Assembly: GCF_030369675.1 (NCBI RefSeq)
Contig: NZ_CP128477.1
Span: 2,108,001 to 2,172,000, forward strand
Direction: 5' to 3'
DNA from: Peteryoungia algae
Lineage (GTDB): Bacteria > Pseudomonadota > Alphaproteobacteria > Rhizobiales > Rhizobiaceae
DNA: 64,000 nucleotides
Part shown: positions 9,231-17,845 of the stretch, one piece after another
How positions within the stretch are numbered: position 1 is the first letter of the stretch
Layout of the letters: each line of letters starts with the position of its first letter
The notes under the pieces: generated by a model
Seen by the model: the letters and a program-made list of their open reading frames with translations, nothing else
What the model was told of the DNA's origin: nothing
Database searches by the model: none
Translations under genes and position numbers: made by a program

Positions 9231-9279
9231 CTCACCCTAACCTCCCCCCGCAAGCGGGGAGAGGCACAGTTGGCGCCGA
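9231..9279. repeat. REP-like palindromic intergenic repeat
   Basis: Between the binding-protein and ATPase genes lies a CTCACCCTAACCTCC segment followed by a CCCCGC-AA-GCGGGG hairpin (9246-9259) and a GAGAGGCAC tail. This 'ccctaacc-tccCCGCAAGCGGGGAgagg' layout is one I recall as a dispersed palindromic repeat in Rhizobium, Agrobacterium and Brucella genomes. Only one copy is in this window, so membership in the family rests on recollection. In this position it may stabilise or attenuate the operon mRNA. Confidence 0.55.
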
Positions 9280-9286
9280 GTAGAAA

Positions 9287-10375
9287 TCAGCCGACGATCA
9301 GCTCGGTCCACTTCTGGTTCAACCAGTCCGACTTGGTCTGGTAGAGGTCGTAACGCGGCGTGATCGGCTCGATATCCGAGGAGACGGACGCGAATTCGGC
9401 ATCTGTCAGGTCGAGCAGCTCGCGCTTGACCGTCGGGGCCGTGCCAACCTTGCGCGACAGGGTCGCCTGGATCGACGGCTGGCACATGTAGTCGATGAAC
9501 ACATGCGCTTCCTCGGTCTTGGCCGAGGCGCGTGACAGCGCCCAGCAACCCGAGTCCTGAATGCCGCCTTCCTTCGGGAAGGTCGAGCGAACCGGCTGGC
9601 CGTCGGCGGCGGCAAGGCCCGTGACGTCGTGGTAATACTGGCCCATCGGGATTTCGCCCGACTTCAGCGACTGCTCGAACTGCGCTTCGTCGCGGTACCA
9701 GAGGCGCACATTCGGCTTCACTTCCGCCAGCTTCTCAAGCGCCTTCAGGATACCCTCTTCGGTATCGAGTGCATTGGTGCCCCCCATATACGTCTTGGCG
9801 GTCACTTCCAGCAGGAAGGAGTTGGAGACGAGGGCAAGCAGGCCGAGCTTGTCGGCATTTGCCGGATCCCACAGCGCTTCCCAGGAGGTCGGGGCTTCCT
9901 TGAAGACATCGGTGTTGGTGACCAGCGTGATGTACCAGGCAACGGCACCGACGCCGGCGACGCGGCCATCCGGATACTTGTTGACGAAGCGGTCGATCAG
10001 GCCTGAGGCATTCGTGATCTTCGCCATGTCGATCGGCGCCCAGAGCTCGGTTGCCTGGCCCTTCAGCATGGCCACCTGCGACATCATCGAGAGGTCGGCC
10101 GGCGCCTGGCCGGCCTTGGCGGCCTGCTCGAGCTGCACCAGCCAGGCTTCACCCGTCGGCTCGGCGATCGATTCGACGGCAATGCCGGTCGCCTTGGTGA
10201 ATTCCGGGAAGATATTCTTGTCGAACGAATCCTTGAAGTAGCCGCCATAGACGCCGATCTTGATCGACTTGTCCTGCGCCCTGAGGATTGTCGGCATGGC
10301 GAGTGCGCCGGCAGCTGCGAGCGAGCCGGCCAGCACGCCGCGACGGCTGACGGAATTGGAGAAGATGTCTTTCAT
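9287..10375 (-). CDS. ABC transporter periplasmic substrate-binding protein, PotD-like
   Basis: 362 residues. The N-terminus carries a twin-arginine signal (SRRGVLAGSLAAAGALAMP) with likely cleavage after LRAQ, so it may be exported folded by Tat. The mature part begins KSIKIGVYGGYFKDSFD and has the two-lobed fold of the PotD/PotF and opine-binding group. It is the first transport gene after the agmatinase-like gene and should deliver substrate to the downstream permeases. A guanidino or polyamine ligand is inferred only from that neighbour. Confidence 0.88.
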   Translation of the reverse strand: MKDIFSNSVSRRGVLAGSLAAAGALAMPTILRAQDKSIKIGVYGGYFKDSFDKNIFPEFTKATGIAVESIAEPTGEAWLVQLEQAAKAGQAPADLSMMSQVAMLKGQATELWAPIDMAKITNASGLIDRFVNKYPDGRVAGVGAVAWYITLVTNTDVFKEAPTSWEALWDPANADKLGLLALVSNSFLLEVTAKTYMGGTNALDTEEGILKALEKLAEVKPNVRLWYRDEAQFEQSLKSGEIPMGQYYHDVTGLAAADGQPVRSTFPKEGGIQDSGCWALSRASAKTEEAHVFIDYMCQPSIQATLSRKVGTAPTVKRELLDLTDAEFASVSSDIEPITPRYDLYQTKSDWLNQKWTELIVG

Positions 10376-10463
10376 GGTCCTGTTCCCTTGTTGTGGTTGA
10401 GGCGTTTTCGCCCTTTGAACTGCCTCTGTAGCCGGCCAGAAAAACTGCCCGGGATAAGCGCCC

Positions 10464-11519
10464 TCAGCGCGCCTTGATGGCCGGACTATAGACCATCAGG
10501 CTGAGGATTTCGAAGAGGATTTGTGCGCCGACATGAGCGGTATTGTGGTTCGCGTCATATTGCGGCGCGACTTCGACAACGTCGCCGCCGACGAGATTCA
10601 CGCCCTTGAAGCCGCGAATGAGTTCCAGCGCCTCGCGCGACGTCAGGCCGCCCACTTCGGGTGTGCCGGTGCCGGGTGCCACGCTCGGGTCGAGACTGTC
10701 GATGTCGAAGGACAGATAGGTCGGGCCGTCTCCGATCACAGCCTTGGCCTTCTCGATGATCGCGGCAATGCCGAGACCGTTGATTTCTTCTGCGTGAATG
10801 ACGGTCATGCCGGATTCGTAGGAGAACTCCCAGAGATATTCGGCCGGGCCGCGAATGCCGATCTGGATCGTCCTGACAGGATCGAGCACGCCGTCGAGCA
10901 CGGCATTGCGGAAGGGACCGCCGTGGTGAAATTTGGTCTGGTCGAACGCGCCGCCGGTGTCGCAATGGGCGTCGATATGGATCATGCCGACGGGCCCATG
11001 CTTTTTCGCGATCGCTTTCATGATCGGATGGGTGATCGAGTGGTCACCGCCGACAGAAAGCGGCAGAACGCCTTGGCTCACAAGCTTCGTGTGATAGGCC
11101 TCGATGTCGTCATGGCTCATTTCCAGCCGGTATCGGCTGGAAAACGGCACGTCGCCGATATCGGCCACCTTGAGATCGAAGACCGGCGCACAATCGAGCA
11201 CATGGTTGTAGGGTCCGATGCGATCGATCGCCCGCAAGGCGCGAGGTCCGAAGCGCGACCCGGGCCGGTTGGTGACGCCGAGATCCATGGGCACGCCGAC
11301 GATCGCGACATCGAGATCGCGGACATCAGGGTCACGCTGGTCGACCTGGCGATAGGGGGCAGACACGAAGGTCGGCACACCGGCATAGGGTGCCGCTCGC
11401 GTCCCGTTCGAAAAAATCTTCTCGCCGACCTTGGCAAACTTCGGGTCGAAGATCTCGCCGGCCTTGTCGTTTCCGTATTTCTCGCGCAGCGCCGCTAGGC
11501 GCTTTTCGTCGAAGGTCAT
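10464..11519 (-). CDS. speB: Agmatinase-family ureohydrolase
   Basis: 351 residues from ATG 11519, chosen because AGGGAACGAG lies just upstream; an in-frame ATG at 11555 has no ribosome site. The three dimanganese signatures are intact: GGDHS, IHIDAHCDTG and SFDIDSLDPSVAPGTGTPEVGG. Enzymes of this type hydrolyse a guanidino group to urea: agmatine to putrescine, or 4-guanidinobutyrate to GABA. The operon partners are a PotABCD-like importer, so uptake followed by cleavage of an external guanidino compound is likely. Sequence alone does not separate agmatinase from guanidinobutyrase. No urease or nickel chaperone gene is in the window. Confidence 0.85.
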   Translation of the reverse strand: MTFDEKRLAALREKYGNDKAGEIFDPKFAKVGEKIFSNGTRAAPYAGVPTFVSAPYRQVDQRDPDVRDLDVAIVGVPMDLGVTNRPGSRFGPRALRAIDRIGPYNHVLDCAPVFDLKVADIGDVPFSSRYRLEMSHDDIEAYHTKLVSQGVLPLSVGGDHSITHPIMKAIAKKHGPVGMIHIDAHCDTGGAFDQTKFHHGGPFRNAVLDGVLDPVRTIQIGIRGPAEYLWEFSYESGMTVIHAEEINGLGIAAIIEKAKAVIGDGPTYLSFDIDSLDPSVAPGTGTPEVGGLTSREALELIRGFKGVNLVGGDVVEVAPQYDANHNTAHVGAQILFEILSLMVYSPAIKAR

Positions 11520-11651
11520 GTCTCGTTCCCTGTTTGTGAACGACGGGCCAGCCATCGTCCATTTTTACGGCACGGTCCTTGCCTGCCCTTATTGTGAGCA
11601 TTAACCCGCAACCCACTTGGAAAATCAATTCACGATGTTATAGCAATCCAT

Positions 11652-11666
11652 GTGAGAAAAATTCAC
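11652..11666. promoter_or_regulatory. Candidate LysR-type operator between speB and its divergent regulator
   Basis: GTGA-N7-TCAC forms a short inverted repeat containing T-N11-A (T11653 to A11665), the LysR-family signature. It lies 16 bases before the ATG of the divergent LysR gene. Further GTGAG and TTCAC half-sites occur nearby (around 11595 and 11628). It could serve both autoregulation and activation of the speB-transport operon. Confidence 0.45.
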
Positions 11667-11681
11667 GGATATTGAATCGCC

Positions 11682-12674
11682 ATGGCAAGCCGCCTGCCCC
11701 CGCTCAACCCCTTGCGTGCCTTCGAGGCTGCAGCCCGACGCGGCTCCATCTCGGCCGCGGCGCGAGAACTGAGCGTGACCCATGGCGCCATCTCGCATCA
11801 GATCCGCAGTCTGGAAGAAACGCTGAAGACGGCGCTGTTCGAGCGCGGCGGCAAGCGGCTCAAGCTGACGCCGCAGGGCGCACTTCTCCTGCCGGCCGTG
11901 ACCCAGGCCTTCGACGGCATCGCGGCAGCAACCGCCCTGATGAACCGACCATCGACCAGCGGCAACCTGCGCATCTCCTGCGTACCGGCACTGCTCTCGC
12001 TCTGGCTGGTGCCCCGCCTCGGTTCCTTTGTCGATCGTTACCCCGAGATCAGCCTGACCCTGACATCGAGCAACGATTCCAGCCTCATCTATTCGCCCGA
12101 CATCGATATCGCGATCCTCTATGGCCCTGGCGGCTGGAAGGATTGCTGGACGAGGCTCTGGAGCAATTTCGACCTTTTCCCCGTCGTCAGCCCGACGCTG
12201 CTCAACACGCGGCCGCTGCGTTCCGTCCGCGATCTGCACGACCATGTCCTGCTGCATGGCGATGACGGCCGGGAATGGCGCAGCTGGCTTGCCGCCGCCG
12301 ATCAACTGGACATGCCCAGGGCGCGCGAACATTTCATGGGCGACGCCAGGCTCTCGACCGAGGCTGCCCGCCATGGCCAGGGCGTGGCGCTCGGCGACAG
12401 CATCACGGCTTCCAGCCTGATTGCCGCCGGCGAACTCGTGATCCCCTTCGATCTCGCCGTCCCCGCACCTGACGCTTTCTACGTCGCCGCCCGCAACGAC
12501 GTGCGCTCAGCCCCGATCGCCAAGGTTTTCATCGACTGGATCTTCGACATGATCGAGACCGAGCGGGCCGCCCAGCCGCGCCCGGCAAGCCGCAGCGCAG
12601 GACGAGGCATGACCTCCCCGCGCAAGCGAAACACCAATACCAGTACCACTGCCACACTCTTGGAAGAGAGCTGA
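11682..12674 (+). CDS. LysR-family transcriptional regulator (GcvA-like)
   Basis: 330 residues. The N-terminal winged helix-turn-helix spans residues 6-65 (LNPLRAFEAAARRGSISAAARELSVTHGAISHQIRSLE), the wording typical of the GcvA/AmpR branch. An effector-binding domain covers about 90-295. The C-terminus has an unusual 35-residue Ser/Thr/Arg-rich tail. It diverges from the speB-ABC operon across 162 bases and is followed 19 bases later by an aminotransferase. It is therefore the likely regulator of both arms. The effector is unknown. Confidence 0.88.
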   Translation: MASRLPPLNPLRAFEAAARRGSISAAARELSVTHGAISHQIRSLEETLKTALFERGGKRLKLTPQGALLLPAVTQAFDGIAAATALMNRPSTSGNLRISCVPALLSLWLVPRLGSFVDRYPEISLTLTSSNDSSLIYSPDIDIAILYGPGGWKDCWTRLWSNFDLFPVVSPTLLNTRPLRSVRDLHDHVLLHGDDGREWRSWLAAADQLDMPRAREHFMGDARLSTEAARHGQGVALGDSITASSLIAAGELVIPFDLAVPAPDAFYVAARNDVRSAPIAKVFIDWIFDMIETERAAQPRPASRSAGRGMTSPRKRNTNTSTTATLLEES

Positions 12675-12693
12675 CAAAGCCGAGGACCCCGCC

Positions 12694-13869
12694 ATGCCCG
12701 CCGCCCCCTTCAATCCGCACGTTGCTGATCTCTCGGCCCCGCCAGTGCCTTCGGTGTTTGCCTGGGCGCGCGCCTATGATGGCGCAGCCGGCCCGATGAT
12801 CGACTTGAGTCAGGCCGTGCCCGGTTACCCACCACATCCCGATCTTTTCGCCTGGCTGGCGGAGGCCGCGTCCGCTCGCGCGAATGCCGGCTATGGTCCG
12901 ATTGAAGGCGAGACGCCCCTGCGCGAGGCCTATGCGGCAGAGGTTGCTGCGGTTTACGGCGCACCGGTCAAGGCGGAAAACATTCACATCACGGCCGGCT
13001 GCAACCAGGCCTTCATGGCAGTGGTCTCGGCCATCGCAGCCAGTGGCGATGCGGTGGCGCTGACCGATCCCTTCTACTTCAACCAGGAAACCACGCTGGC
13101 GATGATGGGCATCCGCCGCGAGCTGATCCCGCTTGATCCAGCCACCGGTTTCGTGCCCACCATCGAAGGCATCGAAGCGGCTCTGGCGAAAGGCGTAAAG
13201 GCCGTGGCGCTGGTATCGCCGAACAACCCGACAGGCGCAATTTACCCGGCCGAGCTGCTGCACCAAGCCTTCGACGCCTGCCGCAAGGCAGGTGCCTTCC
13301 TCATCCTCGACGAGACCTACCGCGACTTCCTGGCCAGCGCAGACCGCCCGCATGACCTCCTGTCGATCACAGGTTGGGAAGACAACCTCGTTCTCCTCTA
13401 TTCCTTCTCGAAATCCTTCTGCATCCCGGGCCACCGCCTCGGTGCGATCACGGCCGGTCCCCGCGCCGTCTCCGAGATCGCAAAAGTCATGGACAATCTG
13501 CAGATCTGCGCGCCCCGCGCGCCGCAGGCTGCCGTCGCCAGGGCCATTCCGGCGCTGAAAGACTGGCGCAAGGAAAATCGCATCGAGATCCTGAAGCGCG
13601 CCGACACGCTGAAGAGCGTGATGGCAGAGCTCCCTGCCTGGAAGATGGACTCACTTGGCGCCTATTTCGCCTTCATCCGGCATCCCTTCCCCGGCAAGAA
13701 TTCCGCTGATGTCGCGGAGAGGCTGGCGAAGAAGGCAGGCGTGCTCTGCATTCCCGGCGCCTATTTTGGCGATGACTGCCAGGACTACCTGCGCTTCGCC
13801 TTTGCCAATGCCGACAGCGCGACGATCGAAGGTCTGGTCTCCCGTCTATCGACTTTCACTCTGGACTGA
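12694..13869 (+). CDS. PLP-dependent class I/II aminotransferase
   Basis: 391 residues with the fold-type I order: GYGPIEGETPLREAYA near residue 70, substrate/cofactor loop SPNNPTGAIYP, DETYRDF containing the PLP-pyridine Asp, and the Schiff-base lysine in YSFSKSFCIPGHRLG. It is in the aspartate/aromatic aminotransferase group. It follows the LysR gene by 19 bases and precedes a flavoprotein by 6, forming a three-gene operon. A role in catabolism of the amine or amino acid imported by the divergent operon is an inference. The amino donor cannot be deduced. Confidence 0.85.
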   Translation: MPAAPFNPHVADLSAPPVPSVFAWARAYDGAAGPMIDLSQAVPGYPPHPDLFAWLAEAASARANAGYGPIEGETPLREAYAAEVAAVYGAPVKAENIHITAGCNQAFMAVVSAIAASGDAVALTDPFYFNQETTLAMMGIRRELIPLDPATGFVPTIEGIEAALAKGVKAVALVSPNNPTGAIYPAELLHQAFDACRKAGAFLILDETYRDFLASADRPHDLLSITGWEDNLVLLYSFSKSFCIPGHRLGAITAGPRAVSEIAKVMDNLQICAPRAPQAAVARAIPALKDWRKENRIEILKRADTLKSVMAELPAWKMDSLGAYFAFIRHPFPGKNSADVAERLAKKAGVLCIPGAYFGDDCQDYLRFAFANADSATIEGLVSRLSTFTLD

Positions 13870-13875
13870 GCAGAC

Positions 13876-15090
13876 ATGAAGAAAAGCGTGGCGATCATCG
13901 GCGGCGGTCCGTCGGGTCTGATGGCGGCGGAACATCTCGCCGGCAAAGGCCATGCCGTCACCGTCTATGACGCGATGCCCACGGTGGGGCGCAAGTTCCT
14001 GCTCGCCGGCAAATCCGGCCTCAATATCACCCATGCCGAGGACTATGCGCGTTTTGTTACGCGCTTCGGCGCGGCGAACGACCGGTTGCGCCCCGTGCTC
14101 GATCTGATGACGCCGACGGCGATCCGGAACTGGGCCGCAGGTTTGGGTACGGAAACCTTCGTAGGCTCCTCCGGTCGGATCTTCCCGAAAGCCATGAAAG
14201 CCTCGCCTTTGCTGCGCGCCTGGTTGCGGCGGCTGGAAGGAATGGGGGTGATTGTTCTCACCCGCCACCGCTGGACGGGCTTCGATGGTGATGCCCTGCT
14301 CTTCGACACACCCGAGGGATCGAAGCGCGTGGCCGCCGACGCAACGCTTCTTGCGCTTGGCGGCGCAAGCTGGCCGAAGCTCGGCTCGACTGCTGCCTGG
14401 GTGCCGCTGCTGCAAGCCTCAGGCGTGGACGTCACCGCGCTTCGTCCAGCCAATTGCGGCTTCGACTGCGACTTCTCCGACAGCTTCGACAGCCGCTTCT
14501 CCGGCCATCCGGTAAAATCGGTGAAGGCCACCTCGACCGCCGGCACCACCCAGGGCGAATTCGTCATCAGCCGGGGCGGGATCGAGGGCAGCCTGATCTA
14601 CGCGCATTCGGCGGCATTGAGGGACGTGCTCGACCAGGAAGGTCATGCTGCGCTTACGCTCGATCTCACCCCGGGGCGAACGGCGGAGAAGCTATCCGCG
14701 GACCTCGCACGTCAGGATCGCAAGGCGAGTTTTTCGACAAGACTGAAAAAGGCCGCCAATCTCGACAAAGTAAAGATCGCCCTGCTGCGGGAGGTGAGAA
14801 CCGACGCCAACCAACTCGATCCGGATGGCTTGGCAAGCCTCATCAAAGCCCTGCCGCTGACCGTAAATCGTCCTCGCCCAATCGAGGAAGCGATATCGAC
14901 GGCAGGCGGAGTAGCGCTAGAGGCTATCGACGAGCGCTTCATGCTGAAAAGCCGCCCTGGCACCTTCATCGCCGGAGAAATGCTCGACTGGGAAGCTCCA
15001 ACCGGGGGATATCTGCTCACCGCCTGCTTCGCGACCGGCATTGCCGCGGCACGTGGCATAGACCAATGGCGCACGGCGCCGGACGGCTGA
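13876..15090 (+). CDS. FAD-dependent HI0933/BaiN-like flavoprotein (TIGR03862-type)
   Basis: 404 residues. The N-terminal Rossmann dinucleotide motif is VAIIGGGPSGLMAAEHLAGKGH, with the acidic end of the second strand at YDAMP. GKSGLNITHAE near residue 50 is characteristic of the HI0933/YhiN flavoprotein family. The C-terminal motif GEMLDWEAPTGGYLLTACFATG closes the FAD site. The family is widespread but its reaction is largely uncharacterised. It is co-directional with and six bases from the aminotransferase, so it may process a related metabolite. Assignment to the family is firm; function is open. Confidence 0.82.
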   Translation: MKKSVAIIGGGPSGLMAAEHLAGKGHAVTVYDAMPTVGRKFLLAGKSGLNITHAEDYARFVTRFGAANDRLRPVLDLMTPTAIRNWAAGLGTETFVGSSGRIFPKAMKASPLLRAWLRRLEGMGVIVLTRHRWTGFDGDALLFDTPEGSKRVAADATLLALGGASWPKLGSTAAWVPLLQASGVDVTALRPANCGFDCDFSDSFDSRFSGHPVKSVKATSTAGTTQGEFVISRGGIEGSLIYAHSAALRDVLDQEGHAALTLDLTPGRTAEKLSADLARQDRKASFSTRLKKAANLDKVKIALLREVRTDANQLDPDGLASLIKALPLTVNRPRPIEEAISTAGGVALEAIDERFMLKSRPGTFIAGEMLDWEAPTGGYLLTACFATGIAAARGIDQWRTAPDG

Positions 15091-15114
15091 GCCTTAGCGG
15101 CGAGCCTTGTCGTC

Positions 15115-15624
15115 CTATTTTCCCGGCTTGCGGAACTCGACGGTGGTCTTTGCGACCGGGAAACCGAATTTGGTGACGAGCGCCGTGTTGAGCACCGTAC
15201 CGTCCTTGCGCAGCACCATCTTGTCCCAGAAGTGAACCTTGTTGCCCTTCGTCTCGGGGCTCAGATAGACGAGGTAGTTGAAGCGGGCAACAGTGCCATT
15301 CAGAGTCACTTTCGTCTCACCGATGACATCCTCGCGCGTGCCCAGATAGGTGGTCGGGCTTGTCTTGACGAAACGCCATGTCTTGCGGTCCTTGGTGCCG
15401 TCGTCAAAGACAAAGTCTTCGCGCAGTGTCAGCGTCTTGCCGTCCCACTTGCCGGTCAGATCAACGGTGAACTTGCGCTTCATCCCGTTGATCGCGCTGA
15501 ACGAACCCACCGCTTCCGTCCGACCGGTGAAATAGTCCTCGAAGGTGAAATTGTCGGCTGCCTGTCCGGTGGACGGCAGCAGGCTCATGGCTAGCCCGAC
15601 AAGGGCCAAGGTGAGCTTCGGCAT
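15115..15624 (-). CDS. DUF3833 family secreted/periplasmic protein
   Basis: 169 residues from ATG 15624, selected because GGAG lies nine bases upstream and because this start gives a clean signal peptide (PKLTLALVGLAMSLLPSTGQA) cleaved near residue 22. The mature part begins DNFTFEDYFTGRTEAVGSF, the DUF3833 opening, and is a beta-rich lipocalin-like domain. Related proteins elsewhere are lipoproteins, but no lipobox cysteine is present here. The function of the family is unknown. It converges with the flavoprotein gene and is separated from iolB by a hairpin, so it is probably its own unit. Confidence 0.75.
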   Translation of the reverse strand: MPKLTLALVGLAMSLLPSTGQAADNFTFEDYFTGRTEAVGSFSAINGMKRKFTVDLTGKWDGKTLTLREDFVFDDGTKDRKTWRFVKTSPTTYLGTREDVIGETKVTLNGTVARFNYLVYLSPETKGNKVHFWDKMVLRKDGTVLNTALVTKFGFPVAKTTVEFRKPGK

Positions 15625-15713
15625 GATTGGCATCTCCATCATTGACGTTGTGCAGACCACTACGCAAAGGATGGACGGCCGGATTTTGCCCCGGCCCGGC
15701 AAACACGTTTGTG

Positions 15714-15735
15714 AAGGCGGCACACACGCCGCCTT
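15714..15735 (-). terminator. Hairpin after iolB
   Basis: An 8-bp perfect stem (AAGGCGGC with GCCGCCTT) and 6-base loop lie nine bases beyond the iolB stop. Read on the minus strand it ends the iolCDE-small gene-iolB transcript. The run of U after the stem is poor. Confidence 0.55.
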
Positions 15736-15744
15736 TGCATCCTG

Positions 15745-16554
15745 TCAGCCGTTGTCGCGCTGGTAAATCCAGTCATGCTGCGGATGATTCTGGAAGCGCC
15801 ATTTGCGCAAGGGTCCGGCCATGACATTGAGATAATACATCTCATAGCCATGCGGCACGCCGCAGGGGTGATGCCCCTTCGGCACCAAGACCACATCACC
15901 GTCCGAGACGGCCATGGTCTCGTCCAGCGAGCCGTCCTCGGTGAACACGCGCTGGAAGCCGAAGCCCTGAGCCGGGTTGAGGCGGTGGTAATAGGTCTCT
16001 TCGAGATAGGTCATCTCGGGGAAATTGTCCTCGTCGTGCCGATGTGGCGGGTAGGACGACCAATTGCCCGAGGGCGTAAAGACTTCCGTCACCAGGAGGC
16101 TGTCGGCGACATCCCGGTCTTCCATGGCAATCGGATAGATATGCCGCGTATTGGCGCCCTTGCCACGCTCGACAAGCGAAATGCCCTCTGGCCCGATCCG
16201 CTGGGCCTCGCGGCCCGGCACGGCGGGCGCCGTGCAGATTGCAAGCACGCAGTCGGTCGTGGCCTTTGCCGCCCAGTCGGCACCCGCCGGCACATAGACG
16301 CAATGCGGCGGCGTCTTCTCGAAGACCGACATGCGGTCGCCGAGTTCGCCAAAGTCCTTGCCGCCACCGGAGACCGTTGCCTTGCCTTCGACGAGAACGA
16401 GAATGACTTCCGTCTCACCCGTGGCCTCTGCGGCACTCTCGCCCGCCTTCAGGCGATAAAGCCCGAAACCGACATAGCCCCAGCCTGCGCTGGCAGGTGT
16501 GATGTCGTGCACCTTGCTGGATGTGCCCGTAGGCTTGCGCAACAGATCGGTCAT
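15745..16554 (-). CDS. iolB: 5-deoxy-glucuronate isomerase
   Basis: 269 residues, standard length. A bicupin protein with the family hallmarks SYPPHRHDEDNFPEMTYLEE, whose histidines and glutamate bind the metal, and a C-terminal DVVLVPKGHHPCGVPHGYEMYYLN. It converts 5-deoxy-D-glucuronate, the IolD product, to 2-deoxy-5-keto-D-gluconate, the IolC substrate. It is last in the iolC-iolD-iolE-small gene-iolB transcript. The cytoplasmic location and pathway order are well established for IolB. Confidence 0.95.
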   Translation of the reverse strand: MTDLLRKPTGTSSKVHDITPASAGWGYVGFGLYRLKAGESAAEATGETEVILVLVEGKATVSGGGKDFGELGDRMSVFEKTPPHCVYVPAGADWAAKATTDCVLAICTAPAVPGREAQRIGPEGISLVERGKGANTRHIYPIAMEDRDVADSLLVTEVFTPSGNWSSYPPHRHDEDNFPEMTYLEETYYHRLNPAQGFGFQRVFTEDGSLDETMAVSDGDVVLVPKGHHPCGVPHGYEMYYLNVMAGPLRKWRFQNHPQHDWIYQRDNG

Positions 16555-16577
16555 TCCTCGTCTCCCGTGTCTTAAGC

Positions 16578-16844
16578 TCAGTCGGCGTCGGAGCGCTCGG
16601 CCTCTGCCGCGATCCTGATACGCTCGGCCTCCGCCTTGGCTTCGGCCTTTTTCATCGTGTGGTCGTACATGAACAGCAACTCATAGCCCGCATAGAGGCC
16701 GGCCACGACGAAGACCATCGTCCAGCCGGTGGCGCCGTTCCAATACTCCACTCCGGCCCAGGCCAGCGGCAGCACAACACAGAGAATGCGGCGCCATAGC
16801 GGCTTGAAGAAAGGGTGGGTCGGGTCGAGGATCTGGAACTTCAA
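16578..16844 (-). CDS. Small membrane protein within the iol operon
   Basis: 88 residues from a TTG at 16844, chosen because GGGAG lies eight bases upstream. A longer reading from 16910 has no ribosome site. The protein opens KFQILDPTHPFFKPLWRR, has two hydrophobic segments (about 20-38 and 42-60) and ends in a Lys/Glu/Ala-rich charged helix. It looks like a two-pass inner-membrane protein with a cytoplasmic tail. It is placed between iolE and iolB on the same strand. I do not recognise a named family and no role in inositol catabolism is known to me. Confidence 0.7.
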   Translation of the reverse strand: MKFQILDPTHPFFKPLWRRILCVVLPLAWAGVEYWNGATGWTMVFVVAGLYAGYELLFMYDHTMKKAEAKAEAERIRIAAEAERSDAD

Positions 16845-16950
16845 GGCTTTGCTCCCGGCAGTCTTGTGAATGGGTCGCCTGCAATAGAGCCCAAATCTTC
16901 CATCTGTCAAAACACGGGGCGAAGATAAGTCTCCGCCCCGGGGTTTCCAT

Positions 16951-17844
16951 TCAGATCAGCCCGGCTTCCCTGGCAAAGCTCTTGAGCGACTTCAGACCCA
17001 GGCTTTGATAGTCAAAGGGATTGCGCACGTCCGGATCCTGCTCGGCCTCGATGACGATCCAGCCCTCATAGCTGTGCTCGGCAGCGATCTTCAGCACTGG
17101 CGGGAAGCTTACCCCACCTTCCGTGTCGCCAGGCACGGTAAAGACACCGCGACGCACGCCTTCGAGAAAGGACAGATTTTCGCTGCGCACCTGATCCGCA
17201 ATCACCGGGCGTACATTTTTCGCGTGGATATGGCCGACGCGGTGCATGTATTTTGTGGCAATCGCTTCCGGATTGCCGCCGCCGAAATAGCAATGACCGG
17301 TATCAAGCAACAGCTTCGTATGCGGGCCGGTGTGCTCCATCAGTTTGTCGATTTCGGTCTCGGTCTCGACCACCGTGCCCATATGGTGGTGATAGACCAG
17401 CGAGATGCCCTGAGAGGCCGAGAACTCGGCCAGCGCCTCGACGCCGGCGCCGAACTTTGCCCATTCGGCGTCGATGAGCTTTGGACGGTCGGCAAGAGCC
17501 GTGTCATCGGCGCCATGGATGGCGTTCGAGGTTTCGCAGACGATGATCACCTTGCAGCCCATGGCCTTCAGCACGTCGAGGAAAGGCTGCATGGCGGCCT
17601 TTTCCTCTTCGATCGAGTTCGTGAGCAGGTTCAACGAATGCCAGCCGGAAACGAATTTCAGGCCGCGCGGCTCCAGCACCGACGTCAATTCGGCCGGATC
17701 GGTCGGCAGCTTGTGGCCCTTCTCGATGCCGTCGAAACCGATCTTTGCGGTTTCGTCGAGGCATTGTTCGAGGCTGATATGGGCGCCGAGGCGGCGGTCG
17801 TCGTCGTTGGACCATGCAATCGGATTGGTACCGAACAGGATCAT
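16951..17844 (-). CDS. iolE: Inosose dehydratase (2-keto-myo-inositol dehydratase)
   Basis: 297 residues from ATG 17844; the longer reading frame upstream overlaps iolD and is not IolE-like. An AP-endonuclease-2/xylose-isomerase TIM barrel with metal ligands in [25 protein letters not shown] and VGHIHAKNV, plus [11 protein letters not shown] at the C-terminal end. It dehydrates scyllo-inosose (2-keto-myo-inositol), the IdhA product, to 3D-trihydroxycyclohexane-1,2-dione. The start is one base from the iolD stop, indicating coupling. Confidence 0.95.
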   Translation of the reverse strand: MILFGTNPIAWSNDDDRRLGAHISLEQCLDETAKIGFDGIEKGHKLPTDPAELTSVLEPRGLKFVSGWHSLNLLTNSIEEEKAAMQPFLDVLKAMGCKVIIVCETSNAIHGADDTALADRPKLIDAEWAKFGAGVEALAEFSASQGISLVYHHHMGTVVETETEIDKLMEHTGPHTKLLLDTGHCYFGGGNPEAIATKYMHRVGHIHAKNVRPVIADQVRSENLSFLEGVRRGVFTVPGDTEGGVSFPPVLKIAAEHSYEGWIVIEAEQDPDVRNPFDYQSLGLKSLKSFAREAGLI

Positions 17845-17845
17845 C

